Origin: Hymenobacter sp. BRD67
GTDB taxonomy: Bacteria > Bacteroidota > Bacteroidia > Cytophagales > Hymenobacteraceae
DNA: 64,000 nt
Direction of reading: 5' to 3'
Assembly (NCBI RefSeq): GCF_013256425.1
Contig: NZ_CP053904.1
Span: forward strand, 930,001-994,000
Of this stretch, positions 21,801-32,301 are shown one piece after another. The notes under the pieces were generated by a model. That model did no database searches and had not been told where the DNA came from. It saw only the letters and a program-made list of their open reading frames with translations. Every line of letters starts with the position of its first letter. Within the stretch, counting starts at the first letter, position 1. The translations under genes and the position numbers were made by a program.

Positions 21801-24073
21801 GGCCTGAGAAGCAAGCTGAATGTGCAGGCAGCCGTAGTAGCCAGCTGGACGCCCACCGGGGCTGATGAGCTGAAGCCCGCGGCCGGCCGCGACTCGGTGG
21901 TGTGGTATTGGCGTGCGCGCTTTACTACGCCTGGCCCTCAGGAAGATGGCAACTGGAAAGTGAGCTCTTTCCGGGTGATAACCAAGGCCGTGGCCGATGG
22001 CTGGTCGCAGAGCCACAACGGACAGTTTAACCGCGACCAGCTGCAGGGCGTAGCCGTTGCGACGCCTGGCAACCAGTGGACTTTTCCCACGCAGCAGCAG
22101 CAGCTAACGTTGAGTACAGTAGGCGGGGGGCCGTATCGGGCGTGCCCACCTTCAATATCAAAAGTGGCTACGGTATCATCACCGACCCGCTGCAGCCTCC
22201 GGGTATTGACTGTGCCATCCAATCACCCAACCTGATAATAGCCGTGCTCGACGAGCATTCGCTGCAGCGCCTCAACATTACCCAGGGTGGCCCTTACCTG
22301 ACCTGCGGCCTGCCAAATCAGCTCTTCTATCATTTTGCAGTGAATGGCGATACGCTCGATAACCTTAATAACAGCGCAGTCCGCCAGAATCAGCTTAAAA
22401 CCTTCCTGAGCAATGTTCCCGATGGTGCCTACGTGGCTATTATCAGCATTAACCGACTGCGGTACGCCAGCCTGCTGCCCATCCTGGGCAGCTCGTTTAG
22501 CACCTTACTCGGCAGCAAGCTGATAACCCAGCTCAAAAATGGCGACCCCTGGGCCCTGGTAGCCCAAAAGCGGGCCAGCGGCGGCCGACTAATTCAGGAG
22601 GCGGGCCCCGACCGCACTCAGCCGCTGCCGGCCTACAGCCAAGGCGTGGAGTTTACGACGCAGCTTACCACGCCTGGCCAGTCGGGGACAATTACGAGCA
22701 CGCTCATCGGCCCGGCCCAGCAGTGGCAAACGCTGTTTAACGTGATAAAGCCGGTGACGCCGACGGCCCACTACACCTTGCAGCTGGTGGGCATTGATGC
22801 CAGCAACAAAGCCACGGTGCTCAATGCCAACGTGAAGACGAAAAACCTGGACCTCACAGGCTATTCGGCTACCACTTATCCGTATATGCAGCTGCAGCTA
22901 TCGCTGCGCGATTCGGTAAACCGGGTGCCGCCGCAGCTCAGGCAGTGGCTTATTACTTACAAAGGCGTGCCCGAAGGAGTCGTGCGCCGCGACCTGGTGG
23001 CCGCTATCAAGTACGACTCTACCACCCTGCGCAACCAGGCCGCCACGGGCAAGCTCAACTTCCCCGTGAGGTTCGACAACGTGTCGTCGGATGCGTTTGC
23101 CAATCCGCTCCAGCTCCAGGTGGAGCTTCTGAATGCGACCACCGGCCTGCCCGTGGCCAGCACCAAAAAGCTTATTCCCTTTCCGCATGTACCGGCCCCT
23201 TACGACACGGCCACGGTGAATGTGACGATGGACGTAACCGGCGTGTTCGGCCACCTTATTCCGCATATATTCGTCAATCCTCAGCTGCAGCCGGAACTCT
23301 ATTACTTTAATAACGAGCTGCGACTGAATGCCTTTACAGTGCGCGATAACAGCGTGCCGCCCACCCTCGATGTCGCCTTTGATGGCCGTCATATTCTGGA
23401 TGGCGAGCTGGTATCGTCGCGCCCGGTCATCGACATTCAGCTGAAGGATGCCGATAAGCTGCGGCTCATCAAGGATGCCTCGGCCTTTACGTTGTTTTTG
23501 CAGAAGGACGGCCAAACCGCCGTGCCAGTCGATGTGAATGGGGCTTCGGTGCAGTTCAGCGTCGATGTCTCGTCGGGCAGCCTGGCTAAGCTGGAGTATC
23601 GGCCCGGCTTGAGCAAGCCCCTCGACGATGGCTTGTACACGCTTCGGGTACAAGGGCGCAACGCGTCGAACTCAGCCGCTGGCACCCAGGATTACCAGGT
23701 AAGGTTTCAGGTAATAGGTGCCTCCATGATTTCCAACGTGTTTCCGTACCCGAATCCGGTGACGAGCAAGGCGAAATTTGTGTTTACGCTGACGGGAAAT
23801 GAGCTGCCCCGCAACATGAAAATCCAGATTATGACCCTCACGGGCCGCGTGGTGCGCGAGATTTTTATGAGTGAGCTGGGTTCGCTGCACATCGGCAATA
23901 ACGTAACCGACTATGCCTGGGACGGCACCGACCAGTACGGTGACCGCCTGGCCAACGGCACCTACCTCTACCGGGTGTCTATCGACGACCCTACCGGCGA
24001 GTATAAGAAGTTCAGCACGGCCGGCGACCAGGCCTTTAAAAACGACTGGGGCAAGCTCGTGCTGCTGCGCTAA
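18869..24073 (+). CDS. porU2: PorU2-like type IX secretion sortase (gingipain C25 family), three frameshifts
   Basis: About 1734 residues once repaired. Signal peptide up to AAHAQ, an N-terminal beta domain, then a caspase-like C25 peptidase domain with the probable catalytic His in SYFGHGSINSVDL and Cys in MMYDGCEVGQCF. Ig-like and CARDB-like segments follow (VELDYQNKVAELNENNNS), and a FlgD-like C-terminus (VFPYPNPVTSKAKFVF, DQYGDRLANGTYLYRV). Frame breaks are at 19420-19425, 21710-21714 and 22125-22130; each is repaired by one G or C. PorU cleaves the C-terminal signal of T9SS cargo and attaches A-LPS. The propellers at 7144-9671 carry such signals and could be substrates. Confidence 0.88.
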
Positions 24074-24119
24074 AACTGGCGTGTGAAACCGCGCAGGGCT
24101 GGCTGCTCACCCCGACAAT

Positions 24120-24151
24120 AAACCTCCTTTCCTGCAAAGGAGAGGAGGTTT
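24120..24151. terminator. Hairpin after porU2
   Basis: AAACCTCCT pairs with AGGAGGTTT, with further pairing inside the loop. It lies about 47 bases after the porU2 stop and just before the acyltransferase gene. Confidence 0.5.
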
Positions 24152-24175
24152 GCTAACATAAATCGAATAGCCTGT

Positions 24176-25453
24176 ATGCCTGCTAGCCAGTGGCGTGTTT
24201 CCGAAAAAAGAGCTTCCCCAATGCCGGGACGGCTTGAGTTTCTGGATGGCCTGCGCGGGTTCGCGGCACTGGTCGTTATTGCTCACCACTATTCGGCCGC
24301 TTTTTACCCCACCAGCATGACGGGTATGGCCAACACGGCGCACCTGCCGGGCAGGTGGGAAACCTGGTTTGCCGGCTCCCCGGTGCATGTGCTGCTCAAT
24401 TTTCGGGTGTGCTTCTTCTTTGTGCTAAGCGGGCTGGTGCTGGCGGCTTCGACAGCCCATGCGCCGCGGGGGTGGCGCACGCTGCTGGCGCAGCTGGTGC
24501 GGCGCTACGTGCGCCTGGGGCTTCCGGTAGCAATCAGCGTGGCAATGGGCTATGCTTTGCTGCGGGTTCATGGCTTCTACAATGAGCAAGCCGCCGCCGC
24601 TACCGGGGCGGCTTGGTTTGGCTCTTTCTGGCGCGTTGTGCCGGCGCCGGCGCAGTGGGCCTGCGACATGCTGTTTGGGGTAATGGTGCAGGGTGAGGCC
24701 CTCTATAACCCCGTGCTGTGGACAATGATGGTGGAGTGGTTTGGCTCACTGCTGGTGCTGGGCCTGCTGGCTTTCGCCGGTGGGCTTTCGTGGCGGCTGG
24801 CCCTGTATGCTGCGCTGGCGCTGGGCATTACCCTAAGCCGACTCGACTTTTACTACGTGGGTTTTCTGCTGGGGCTGGGGCTTTTCGATATTTACCGGCA
24901 GGGGTGGGTGGCCCGGCTGGCTGCCCGGCCGCGCCGCGGGCTGATTGCGGGCTTACTGCTGGTGGCTTTTTTTACTACCAGCCACCCCCAGGTGTACTAC
25001 GCCGCGCCCATGCACGCGGCCTACGTGTGGCTGGCACTACCTGGCGTGGGGGCGGGCCGCACGGTCGATATCTACCACACGCTTGGTGCAGCAGCGCTGC
25101 TGGCGGCCGTGCTGCTCTCGGGCCGGCTGCGCCAGCTCACGATGGCACCCTGGCTGCGCCGGGTAGGCCGGCGGGCCTTTGCCCTGTATCTGACCCATTT
25201 TCTGGTGCTTGGGACAGTGTCGGCGTGGTTGTTCTTGTGGCTGCGCGGGTTTTTTTCCTATCATGCCAGCTTCGGGCTGATGCTGGTATCGTCGGGGCTG
25301 GTACTGGCTGGCAGCGCCGAGCTTTTTTACCAGTGGGTCGACAGGCCCAGCCACGCGGCGGCCCGCTGGCTTGGGCGCTGGGTAGGAGCCAAGCTGGCTT
25401 CTGCCGCAGCACCCACTGCCGTACCCGGGCCAGCGAGCCGGGCAGAGTATTAG
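24176..25453 (+). CDS. Acyltransferase family 3 membrane protein
   Basis: 425 residues with about ten membrane helices. The family motif RLEFLDGLRGFAALVVIAHH gives the R..LDGLRG signature and the His used in acyl transfer; later SFWRVVPAPAQWA and the helix-rich C-terminus fit OatA/NolL-like O-acyltransferases. Such enzymes acetylate sugars of exported polysaccharide or peptidoglycan. The substrate cannot be read from the sequence. ATG 24221 (MPGRLEFLDGLRG) is a plausible alternative start. The 3' end overlaps the folA stop by four bases in convergent orientation. Confidence 0.88.
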   Translation: MPASQWRVSEKRASPMPGRLEFLDGLRGFAALVVIAHHYSAAFYPTSMTGMANTAHLPGRWETWFAGSPVHVLLNFRVCFFFVLSGLVLAASTAHAPRGWRTLLAQLVRRYVRLGLPVAISVAMGYALLRVHGFYNEQAAAATGAAWFGSFWRVVPAPAQWACDMLFGVMVQGEALYNPVLWTMMVEWFGSLLVLGLLAFAGGLSWRLALYAALALGITLSRLDFYYVGFLLGLGLFDIYRQGWVARLAARPRRGLIAGLLLVAFFTTSHPQVYYAAPMHAAYVWLALPGVGAGRTVDIYHTLGAAALLAAVLLSGRLRQLTMAPWLRRVGRRAFALYLTHFLVLGTVSAWLFLWLRGFFSYHASFGLMLVSSGLVLAGSAELFYQWVDRPSHAAARWLGRWVGAKLASAAAPTAVPGPASRAEY

Positions 25454-25947
25454 CGGCGGCGTAGCGTCACGAAGCTGTAAGCCACGGCGTGCTTATCGTC
25501 GGGGTCGTGGCGCTCCCGGGTTTCCTCGCGCCACTCGGTCGGAGAGAGCGGCGAGAAAAAGGCATCGCCATCGGGAATGGAGGTATGGACCTCGGTAAGG
25601 TGTACGACATCGGCCGCAGGCAGGGCCAGGCGATAGATTTCGCCTCCGCCAATCACGCATACTTCTTCGCCGCCGGGCTGCGCAGCGGCCAGCTCCAGCG
25701 CCTCGGGCAGCGAGTGGGCCAGCAGCACGCCGGCCGGGGCCGGCCAGGCCGACTGGCTCGTTACTACAATATTGGTGCGGCCCGGCAGCGCCCGCCCAAT
25801 GCTTTCGAAGGTACGGCGACCCAGCACGATGGGATGGCCCATTGTCAGGGCCTTGAAGTGCCGGAGGTCGGCGGGCAATTGCCAGGGCAACTGGCCCTGC
25901 CGGCCGATTACGCCGTTTTCGGCGGCGGCTACGATGAGCGAAACCAT
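25450..25947 (-). CDS. folA: Dihydrofolate reductase
   Basis: 165 residues: MVSLIVAAAENGVIGRQGQL, PWQLPADLRHFKALTMGHP, VLGRRTFESIGRALPGR, CVIGGGEIYRLALP and a C-terminal F-VTLRRR. It reduces dihydrofolate with NADPH to feed thymidylate and purine synthesis. The active-site acid position (here within PADLRHFK) and the GRRTFESIGR NADPH-binding loop are present. It is the last gene of a namZ-fmt-folA run, 64 bases after fmt; folate and formyl-Met-tRNA metabolism meet in this operon. Confidence 0.95.
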   Translation of the reverse strand: MVSLIVAAAENGVIGRQGQLPWQLPADLRHFKALTMGHPIVLGRRTFESIGRALPGRTNIVVTSQSAWPAPAGVLLAHSLPEALELAAAQPGGEEVCVIGGGEIYRLALPAADVVHLTEVHTSIPDGDAFFSPLSPTEWREETRERHDPDDKHAVAYSFVTLRRR

Positions 25948-26011
25948 AAAAAATTACGAATACTGAATAATGAGTAAGCGTCTCGGGCATGGCCCCGACG
26001 CGATGCCCTGC

Positions 26012-26945
26012 TTACGAACCAAACTCCAGCTTGGTGCCACGCAGAAATTCTTCCACGCCCAGGCGCTTTTTGCCTTCAAGCTGCACTTCGAGCAGGCTGA
26101 GCCAGCCGCTGGAGGTGGCTACGCGCAGGTAGTGGCGGCCATCGGTCGTCCAGGTTCCGGCCGGCGCCGGTGGGCCAGGTATAGCCTCTGCGCGATATAT
26201 CTTCAGGCCCGGCCATCGGGCAGCTGGGTATAGGCAGCGGGCGCGGGGGCCAGGCCACGCACCTGATTTACCAGCTCAGCGGCGGGGCGGGTAAAATCGA
26301 GCCGGCCGGTTTCCTTGCTCAGCTTGGGCGCAGGGCGCAGGTTGGGGGTAGGGGGCTGGGGTGTGCTGGGCGCCCGGCCTGCTGCGATGGCTGCCACGGT
26401 GCGGCCGGCCAGCGCCGCGCCAGTCACCTTCAGCTTGTCGTACAGGGTGCCAAAGTTGTCGGCCGGGTCGATAAGGACCTTGTCCTGCAAGATAAGGTCG
26501 CCGGTATCAATCTCATGGCGCAGAAAAAAGCTGCTGACGCCCGTTTCCTCGTCGCCGTGCATCAGGGCCCAGTTGATGGGGCCGCGCCCCGGTATTGCGG
26601 CAGCAGCGAAGCATGAATGTTGACCGAGCCCAGCCGGGGCATGCTCCACACCGCTTCGGGCAGCATTCGGAAGGCTACTACCACTTGCAGGTCGGCCGCG
26701 TAACGCTTGAGCTCAGCCTGAAAAGCGGGGTCCTTCAGGTTGGTAGGCTGCAGTACCGGCAAGCCGTGCGCCAGCGCCGCCTGCTTTACCGCCGATGCCT
26801 GCAGCTGCCGCCCACGGCCGGCCGGCCGGTCGGGCCCCGTGATGACGGCCACCACCTGCGCCTCGGGCAGGGTGAGCAGGGTTTCGAGGGTGGGCACGGC
26901 AAAATCGGGCGTACCCATAAAAACGATGCGCAAAGGAACTGGCAT
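26012..26945 (-). CDS. fmt: Methionyl-tRNA formyltransferase, two frameshifts
   Basis: Formylates initiator Met-tRNA with 10-formyl-[53 protein letters not shown] and [16 protein letters not shown] (catalytic Asn/His region) are family motifs, followed by [12 protein letters not shown] and a C-terminal tRNA-binding domain. A missing C at 26578-26581 (minus) breaks [18 protein letters not shown], and a second indel at 26206-26210 breaks [12 protein letters not shown]. The repaired protein ends KLEFGS at 26012, about 311 residues, normal for Fmt. fmt is essential or nearly so in most bacteria, so these breaks are likely sequence errors. Confidence 0.95.
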
Positions 26946-26964
26946 TTTATATATAGTATAAATA

Positions 26965-28181
26965 TTATTTATCAGAATAAAGCAGGTACTTCTTGCGCAG
27001 CTGCTTAAACTGCCCCAGCTGCGGCTCCCAGCTGGCCCGGATGCTGGCCTCCGGGCGGCCGGCTATCACCTGTGCCCGCAAAGAGTCGGTGCCAGCCAGC
27101 TGCTCAAAGTATTTGGTAAAAAAATGCGCCTTATCGGTGCTCTGGCGGTAAAAGTCGAGCAGGTAGCGCACCGTAAAAAACTGGGCCGGCTCGTGCGCGG
27201 CCGGCTGGTGCAGGTCGAGGCCGTAGCAAAGCTGGCCATTGAGCGGCGGGGTGGGCGAGCCCGCATTGGGGTGGGGCGTAAACTTATACGGCCGCGAAGT
27301 TGGCTGCGTAGGAGCCCCATAACCTCAAAAGGCCGGTCGGTACCCCGACCTACGCTCACGTTGGTGCCTTCCAGCAGGCACACGCTGGGGTACAGGGCCA
27401 CCGCCCGCGCAGTAGGTAGGTTGGGAGAGGGGGCACGGGCAGCACGTAGGGCGTGGCGTGGGTATAGCCGCCCGCCACGGGCACCACCTGCAGGCGGCAC
27501 TGCCGGCCGCCAGCCAGCCATTTTTCGCCGTTCAGCATGCGGGCCAGCTCACCCACCGTGAGGCCGTGGCAGATGGGCAGCGGGTCGAGCCCCACAAAGG
27601 AGCGGTGCTTGGGCTCCAGCACCGGGCCATCAACTACCCGGCCGTTGGGGTTAGGCCGGTCGAGGACAATAACGGTTTTGTCTTGCTCGGCGGCGGCTTC
27701 CATTATGTAGTGCAAGGTGCTGATAAACGTGTAAAACCGCGTGCCAACGTCCTGAATATCAAAAATAAGCACGTCTACATCGGCCAGCATCTCGGGAGTT
27801 GGCTTCTTGGTTTTGCCGTACACCGAGCGCACCGGTACACCCGTGCGGGCATCGCGCCCGTCGGTGATGGTGGCCCCATCGGCGGCTTCTCCCGAAAGCC
27901 GTGCTCGGGCGCAAAAATGGCGGTCAGGTTAACGTGCAGGGCCTTGAGCGTATCAACCAGATAAGTAGCGCCAATGCGCGAGGTTTGGTTAACTACCAGT
28001 CCTACCCGCTTGCCTTGCAGAGCCGGCAGGTACTGGCTTAGCTGGGCAGCCCCCATCAGCAGGGGCGGGCCTGCTTTGCGCCTGGTGTTGGTCGCCTCAG
28101 CGCGCCGTGGTCTACGGCCGGGCCTGCGCCAGCTCCGCAGCCTGCTGCCAGGCCGGCCGCTACTAAAATCCACTTTATCAT
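26965..28181 (-). CDS. namZ: Exo-beta-N-acetylmuramidase NamZ-like (DUF1343) lipoprotein, four frameshifts
   Basis: From ATG 28181, [20 protein letters not shown] has a lipobox (LAAGC). The repaired frame reads [95 protein letters not shown] and GLDLHQP, the DUF1343 series. NamZ removes terminal N-acetylmuramic acid from peptidoglycan fragments during wall recycling. Indels are at 28062-28065, 27891-27893, 27429-27433 and 27315-27318, each one G/C short. Repaired length is about 406 residues. It heads the fmt-folA operon. 82 bases separate it from the divergent permease gene. Confidence 0.9.
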
Positions 28182-28263
28182 AGCCCAAAAGTACCTTGCT
28201 GCGTAAGAAGCGCGCTGCTAGCCGCTCGCAACCCCTGGCGAGGACGTAGCTTTACGCCCACTC

Positions 28264-29478
28264 GTGAATATCGCCCGCTACATATCGCGCCGCATGGACG
28301 GGGCCGACTCCGGCTCCTTTACCCACTCCGTCACGCGCATCGCTACGGTCAGCATTGCCCTCGGCATCGCCGTGATGATTGTGTCGTTTTCAATTCTGCA
28401 CGGCTTTCGGGAGCAGATTCAGAATAAAATCTTCTCGTTTGGCGCGCATCTGCAGCTCTCGCGCTACGATACCAACAACTCGCTGGAGGTAGCGCCTATC
28501 ACGGAGCCCGAGCTGCGCCGCCAGCTGGCCCGCTACCCGCAGGTAGCCTCCGTGCAGGCATTTGCCCGCAAAACGGCCATTATCAAAACCACCGACGAGG
28601 TGCTGGGCGTAGTGCTGAAAGGGGTGTCGGAAACCCACGGCCCCAGCGCCATGCGGGCCAATATGGTGGCCGGCAGTTTTATTCACTACGCCGACTCGGC
28701 CGCCAGCAACGACATTGTTATCTCGCAGAAAATAGCTGATAAGCTGCGCCTTAAAGTCGGCAGTCCGGCCCTGTTCTATTTTATTCAGCAGCCGCCGCGG
28801 GTGCGCAAGTTCCGGGTATCGGGTATCTACCAGACCGGCCTCGATGAGTTTGATGAGGTGTACGTGCTCGGCGACCTGCGCCAGATTCAGGAGCTCAATG
28901 CCTGGCCCGACTCGCTCGTGGGTGGCCTGGAGGTGCGCCTGCGCGACTTTGCGCAGCTCGACCGCACCTTCGACCAGTTTTACGAGCAGCTGCCCTACGA
29001 GATACGCATCGAAAAAACGACCGACCAGTATGCCCAGCTCTTCGACTGGCTTCAGCTGCTGAATCGCAACGTAATTATTTTTCTTATTCTGATAATCTTT
29101 GTGGCTACCTTTAATATGGTTGCCACTATATTTATAATGATTCTGGAGCGCACCAATATGATTGGTATCCTGAAAGCGGTAGGCGCCACCGACAACCAGA
29201 TTCGGGGCATGTTTTTCTTTCGCGGCATCTCAATCACGCTTAGGGGACTGGTTATCGGCAACGTTATCGCGCTCGGCTTCTGTGCCTTGCAATATTATTT
29301 CCGCATCATTCCGCTTGACCCCGAAAATTATTATATGGACCGGGTGCCCATTGCCTGGAGCCCCGCCGTAATGGTACTGCTCAATGCCGCCACGCTGGTT
29401 GCTTCCGTGCTATCGGTGCTGATTCCTACTTATATGATTGCCCGCATTAAGCCCATGGTTGCCATCCGGTTTGATTAG
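28264..29478 (+). CDS. FtsX/LolE-like ABC transporter permease
   Basis: 404 residues from GTG 28264 (NIARYISRRMDGADSGSFTH). One N-terminal helix (RIATVSIALGIAVMIVSFSI) with the LHGFREQIQNKIFSFGAH motif typical of LolC/E-type proteins, a periplasmic domain, then three C-terminal helices including NVIIFLILIIFVATFNMV and the ILERTNMIGILKAVGA coupling motif. It is probably the membrane part of a lipoprotein-releasing or MacB-like ABC exporter; the ATPase gene is not adjacent. Family assignment is firm, substrate is not. Confidence 0.88.
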   Translation: MNIARYISRRMDGADSGSFTHSVTRIATVSIALGIAVMIVSFSILHGFREQIQNKIFSFGAHLQLSRYDTNNSLEVAPITEPELRRQLARYPQVASVQAFARKTAIIKTTDEVLGVVLKGVSETHGPSAMRANMVAGSFIHYADSAASNDIVISQKIADKLRLKVGSPALFYFIQQPPRVRKFRVSGIYQTGLDEFDEVYVLGDLRQIQELNAWPDSLVGGLEVRLRDFAQLDRTFDQFYEQLPYEIRIEKTTDQYAQLFDWLQLLNRNVIIFLILIIFVATFNMVATIFIMILERTNMIGILKAVGATDNQIRGMFFFRGISITLRGLVIGNVIALGFCALQYYFRIIPLDPENYYMDRVPIAWSPAVMVLLNAATLVASVLSVLIPTYMIARIKPMVAIRFD

Positions 29479-29662
29479 CCGGATGTAGCCTCAAGTTGAG
29501 GAACTACGCGGCAAAAAATCGGCGTTGAGCGACAAAACCCGGCGCGTTAAGCGAACAAGGTGTAATTTAGCGGGGCCAATTGGGCTGTTCAAAAATAAAA
29601 ACCGGGTGCAACCTGTTTAGTGCTCCGTACGCTCTCTTGGGTATAACAACTTTCCTTTTTTC

Positions 29663-30766
29663 ATGAAAAACTTTCCTCGGCTAGCCGGCCGTTTGCTGGC
29701 CCTGATGCTGGTAGCTGGCAGCCTCGGCCTGAGCAGCTGCAACAATCCCGATACCACTACTGTCCTGGGCAACTGGACTCCCAGTAGCACTTTTGCAGGC
29801 ACGGGCCGCAGCAATGCCGTCAGCTTCGTTATCAATAACATCGCCTACGTTGGCACGGGTATCGATACCAATAGCAAGCGCTACAATGACTTCTATGCCT
29901 TCAACCCGGCAACCGGTAGCTGGACGCAGGTGACGCCGCTGCCCGCTACCGCCCGCTACAATGCTGTAGCTTTTTCTGCCGCTGGCAAAGGCTATGTCGG
30001 TACCGGCTACGATGGCACAAATACTAACGTTAATGCCAACTACCTGAGCGACTTCTGGCAGTTTGACCCCACCGTTAATACCACTACTACTACCGGTACC
30101 AACACTGTAACTACTACGGGTAGCTGGAAGCGCGTAGCCGACTTTCCAATGCCCAACGGGGTAGGCCGCTATAGTGCGGTAGCTGCCAGCGTAAATGATA
30201 TTGGCTACGTGGGCTGCGGCTACGATGGCAACTACCAGAAAGACTTTTATCAGTACGACCCGAAAGCCAACACCTGGACTCCGCTAACTAATGGCTTCCC
30301 CGGCAACAAGCGCATGGGTGCCCTGGCCTTCACCATCAATGGCCAGATGTACGTTGGTACGGGTACCAACAACAACCAGTACAACACCGATTTCTGGGCT
30401 TATAACCCGGCGGGTGGCGGCACCTGGACGCAGAAGCGCTACCTGGCCAATATCAGCACCTCAACCGATTCGTATGACTATAGCGCCGTGGCGCGGGCCT
30501 ATGCATCTTCTTTCGTGATTGGGAACCTCGGCTACGTAACGGTCGGCAGCAACAGCGCTGTTAAAACCGACTGCTACGCCTACGACCCCACCATGGATAC
30601 CTGGACGGCAACCAACCCCTTTTTCTATACTACGGGTGGTGGGGCAGGTCGCAACTCGGCTGTGTCGTTTAGTATTGGCAATTACGGCTACGTAGGCACC
30701 GGTGCCTCGGGTAGCTCGCGCTTTGATGATTTCTGGCAGTTTGACCCAAGTGCAGCGCAGCAGTAG
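29663..30766 (+). CDS. Kelch-repeat beta-propeller lipoprotein
   Basis: 367 residues. The signal peptide ends at lipobox LSSC (MLVAGSLGLSSCNNPDTTTV). Six kelch-like blades follow, with repeats of the form NAVSFVINNIAYVGTG, DFYAFNPATGSWTQVTPLP and YSAVAASVNDIGYVGCG. Such proteins are surface or periplasmic and often bind glycans or proteins; no catalytic residue is evident. The stop at 30766 overlaps the likely start of the DUF4270 gene by 17 bases, so the two are probably translated together. Confidence 0.88.
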   Translation: MKNFPRLAGRLLALMLVAGSLGLSSCNNPDTTTVLGNWTPSSTFAGTGRSNAVSFVINNIAYVGTGIDTNSKRYNDFYAFNPATGSWTQVTPLPATARYNAVAFSAAGKGYVGTGYDGTNTNVNANYLSDFWQFDPTVNTTTTTGTNTVTTTGSWKRVADFPMPNGVGRYSAVAASVNDIGYVGCGYDGNYQKDFYQYDPKANTWTPLTNGFPGNKRMGALAFTINGQMYVGTGTNNNQYNTDFWAYNPAGGGTWTQKRYLANISTSTDSYDYSAVARAYASSFVIGNLGYVTVGSNSAVKTDCYAYDPTMDTWTATNPFFYTTGGGAGRNSAVSFSIGNYGYVGTGASGSSRFDDFWQFDPSAAQQ

Positions 30767-32143
30767 TAGTGCTGGCTCGTGCCAGCCAAGGCGCTGGTAC
30801 CAGTGGCCCTGGGTGCTGTTGCTGGCCCTGGGGCTGCTGGCTACCGGCTGCTCGCAAGATGTGAGCAACATTGGGGTGGGCCTGCCTACCGCCAATAGCA
30901 ACACGGGGGCCTACCTCGTGGATACGCTCACTATCCGGAGCTCTACCGTGCTGCGCGACTCGGTGGTTACTTCTAATACGAACTCGCTACTCGTGGGCCG
31001 CTATACCGACCCGCAACTGGGTGCCATCACGGCCAAGAGCTTTGTGCGCCTGGGATTAACGAGTTCCTTTATCCCGGACCCTACCGCGGTGTACGACTCG
31101 CTGACGCTGGTACTTACCCTCGACAATTACCGGTATGGCGACACAACCAAAACGCAGTCGCTGGTAGAGGTGCATCGGCTTACCGACCCCAACAATGCCA
31201 TTTCGGCGACAAAGGTGTCGTTTGCCTCGCCCCGCCTTACGCCCCCGCCGACTTACAGCCCCACGCTGCTCAACTACGATACTATCCAGCATAAGAATGT
31301 AGCGCCGATTGCTCGTGCCCGGCCTATGCTGACTTCGCTGCGCCTGCATCTCGACAATAACCTGGGGCGCCAGCTGCTCGCCGCTGGCCAGCGTGGCCAG
31401 CTAAGTACGCAGGATGCGTTGGATAGCTACCTGCCGGGTATTGCGCTCACGCCAGCACCTACCGACGACGCCACTATCATCCGACTGAGTGCTACCTCGA
31501 ATGGTGCGGGTATGACACTCTACTATCACCTGCCTACCGACCCTACGACGGTGCTTAGCACCTTTTTCTCGTTTGCAGCCGGCAACCGCCACTTTTACCA
31601 GGTAACAGCCGACCGCAGTACGGCTGGCGCCACCAGCAGCAGTAATTTCCCGCAAATGTCGCTGCAGGCAGTTGCCGCCGCGCGTACCGGGCAGCAAACC
31701 TTCGTTGAAGGGCGCTGGGCTTACAAACCCGGCTCGATTTCCCGTATCTGACCGACATTCAGCAGTACGGGGCTAATATTACCGTGACCAGCGCGCAGCT
31801 AATTGCGCCGGTGCCGGCCTTTAGCGTTCTGCAGTCGCCCTTTGTGCCCGCTCCGCCCCCGCTTATTGTTACCGTTGCCGATGCCAGTAACCGCGTGCAG
31901 GCTACTTACCTGGCAAACGTGCCGTACACATCAGGCATTTCTTCGCTCACCGGCTTGCAGCAGGGCTATTACCAATGGTCGATAGCTACTTATGTGCAGC
32001 AAGTCCTTAACCGCGCGGTACCTAATAACGGCCTGTTGCTGGGGTCGGTCACCTCTGCGCTGCCCGACCGCGTAGTGCTGGGGAGCGCTCAGAATAAAGA
32101 TAGCAAGCTTCAGCTTCAGCTCTACTTTATAACCGTGAAGTAA
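30750..32143 (+). CDS. DUF4270 outer-membrane lipoprotein, one frameshift
   Basis: The likely start is GTG 30750, leading to a helix and lipobox (WVLLLALGLLATGCSQ); an upstream ATG at 30726 is possible but lies deep in the kelch gene. The DUF4270 pattern is clear: NTGAYLVDTLTIRSSTVLRD, SLLVGRYTDPQLG, KSFVRLGL, YDSLTLVLTLDNYRYGDT, and after repair FVEGALGLQTRLDFPYLTD. One G is missing at 31710-31712. Repaired length is about 464 residues. The family is common in Bacteroidota, exported and of unknown function; some members occur near carbohydrate or kelch genes, as here. Confidence 0.85.
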
Positions 32144-32164
32144 AGCTTACCGCAGTTAGCTGCG

Positions 32165-32220
32165 ATTGCCGGCTGGCCGGGCTACGTATCGGCGTAGCCC
32201 GGCCAGCCGGCAATATTTTT
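32165..32220 (+). terminator. Strong intrinsic terminator
   Basis: A 22-bp stem (ATTGCCGGCTGGCCGGGCTA on the left arm) with a short loop, followed by ATTTTTT, 20 bases after the DUF4270 stop. Confidence 0.92.
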
Positions 32221-32301
32221 TGAGCAGGCTGATAACCAGAAGTTAATAAGCGCCCGTCAAAAAAAGACAACTAACTCCTACCTACTTCCTGTTAAAGGAA
32301 C

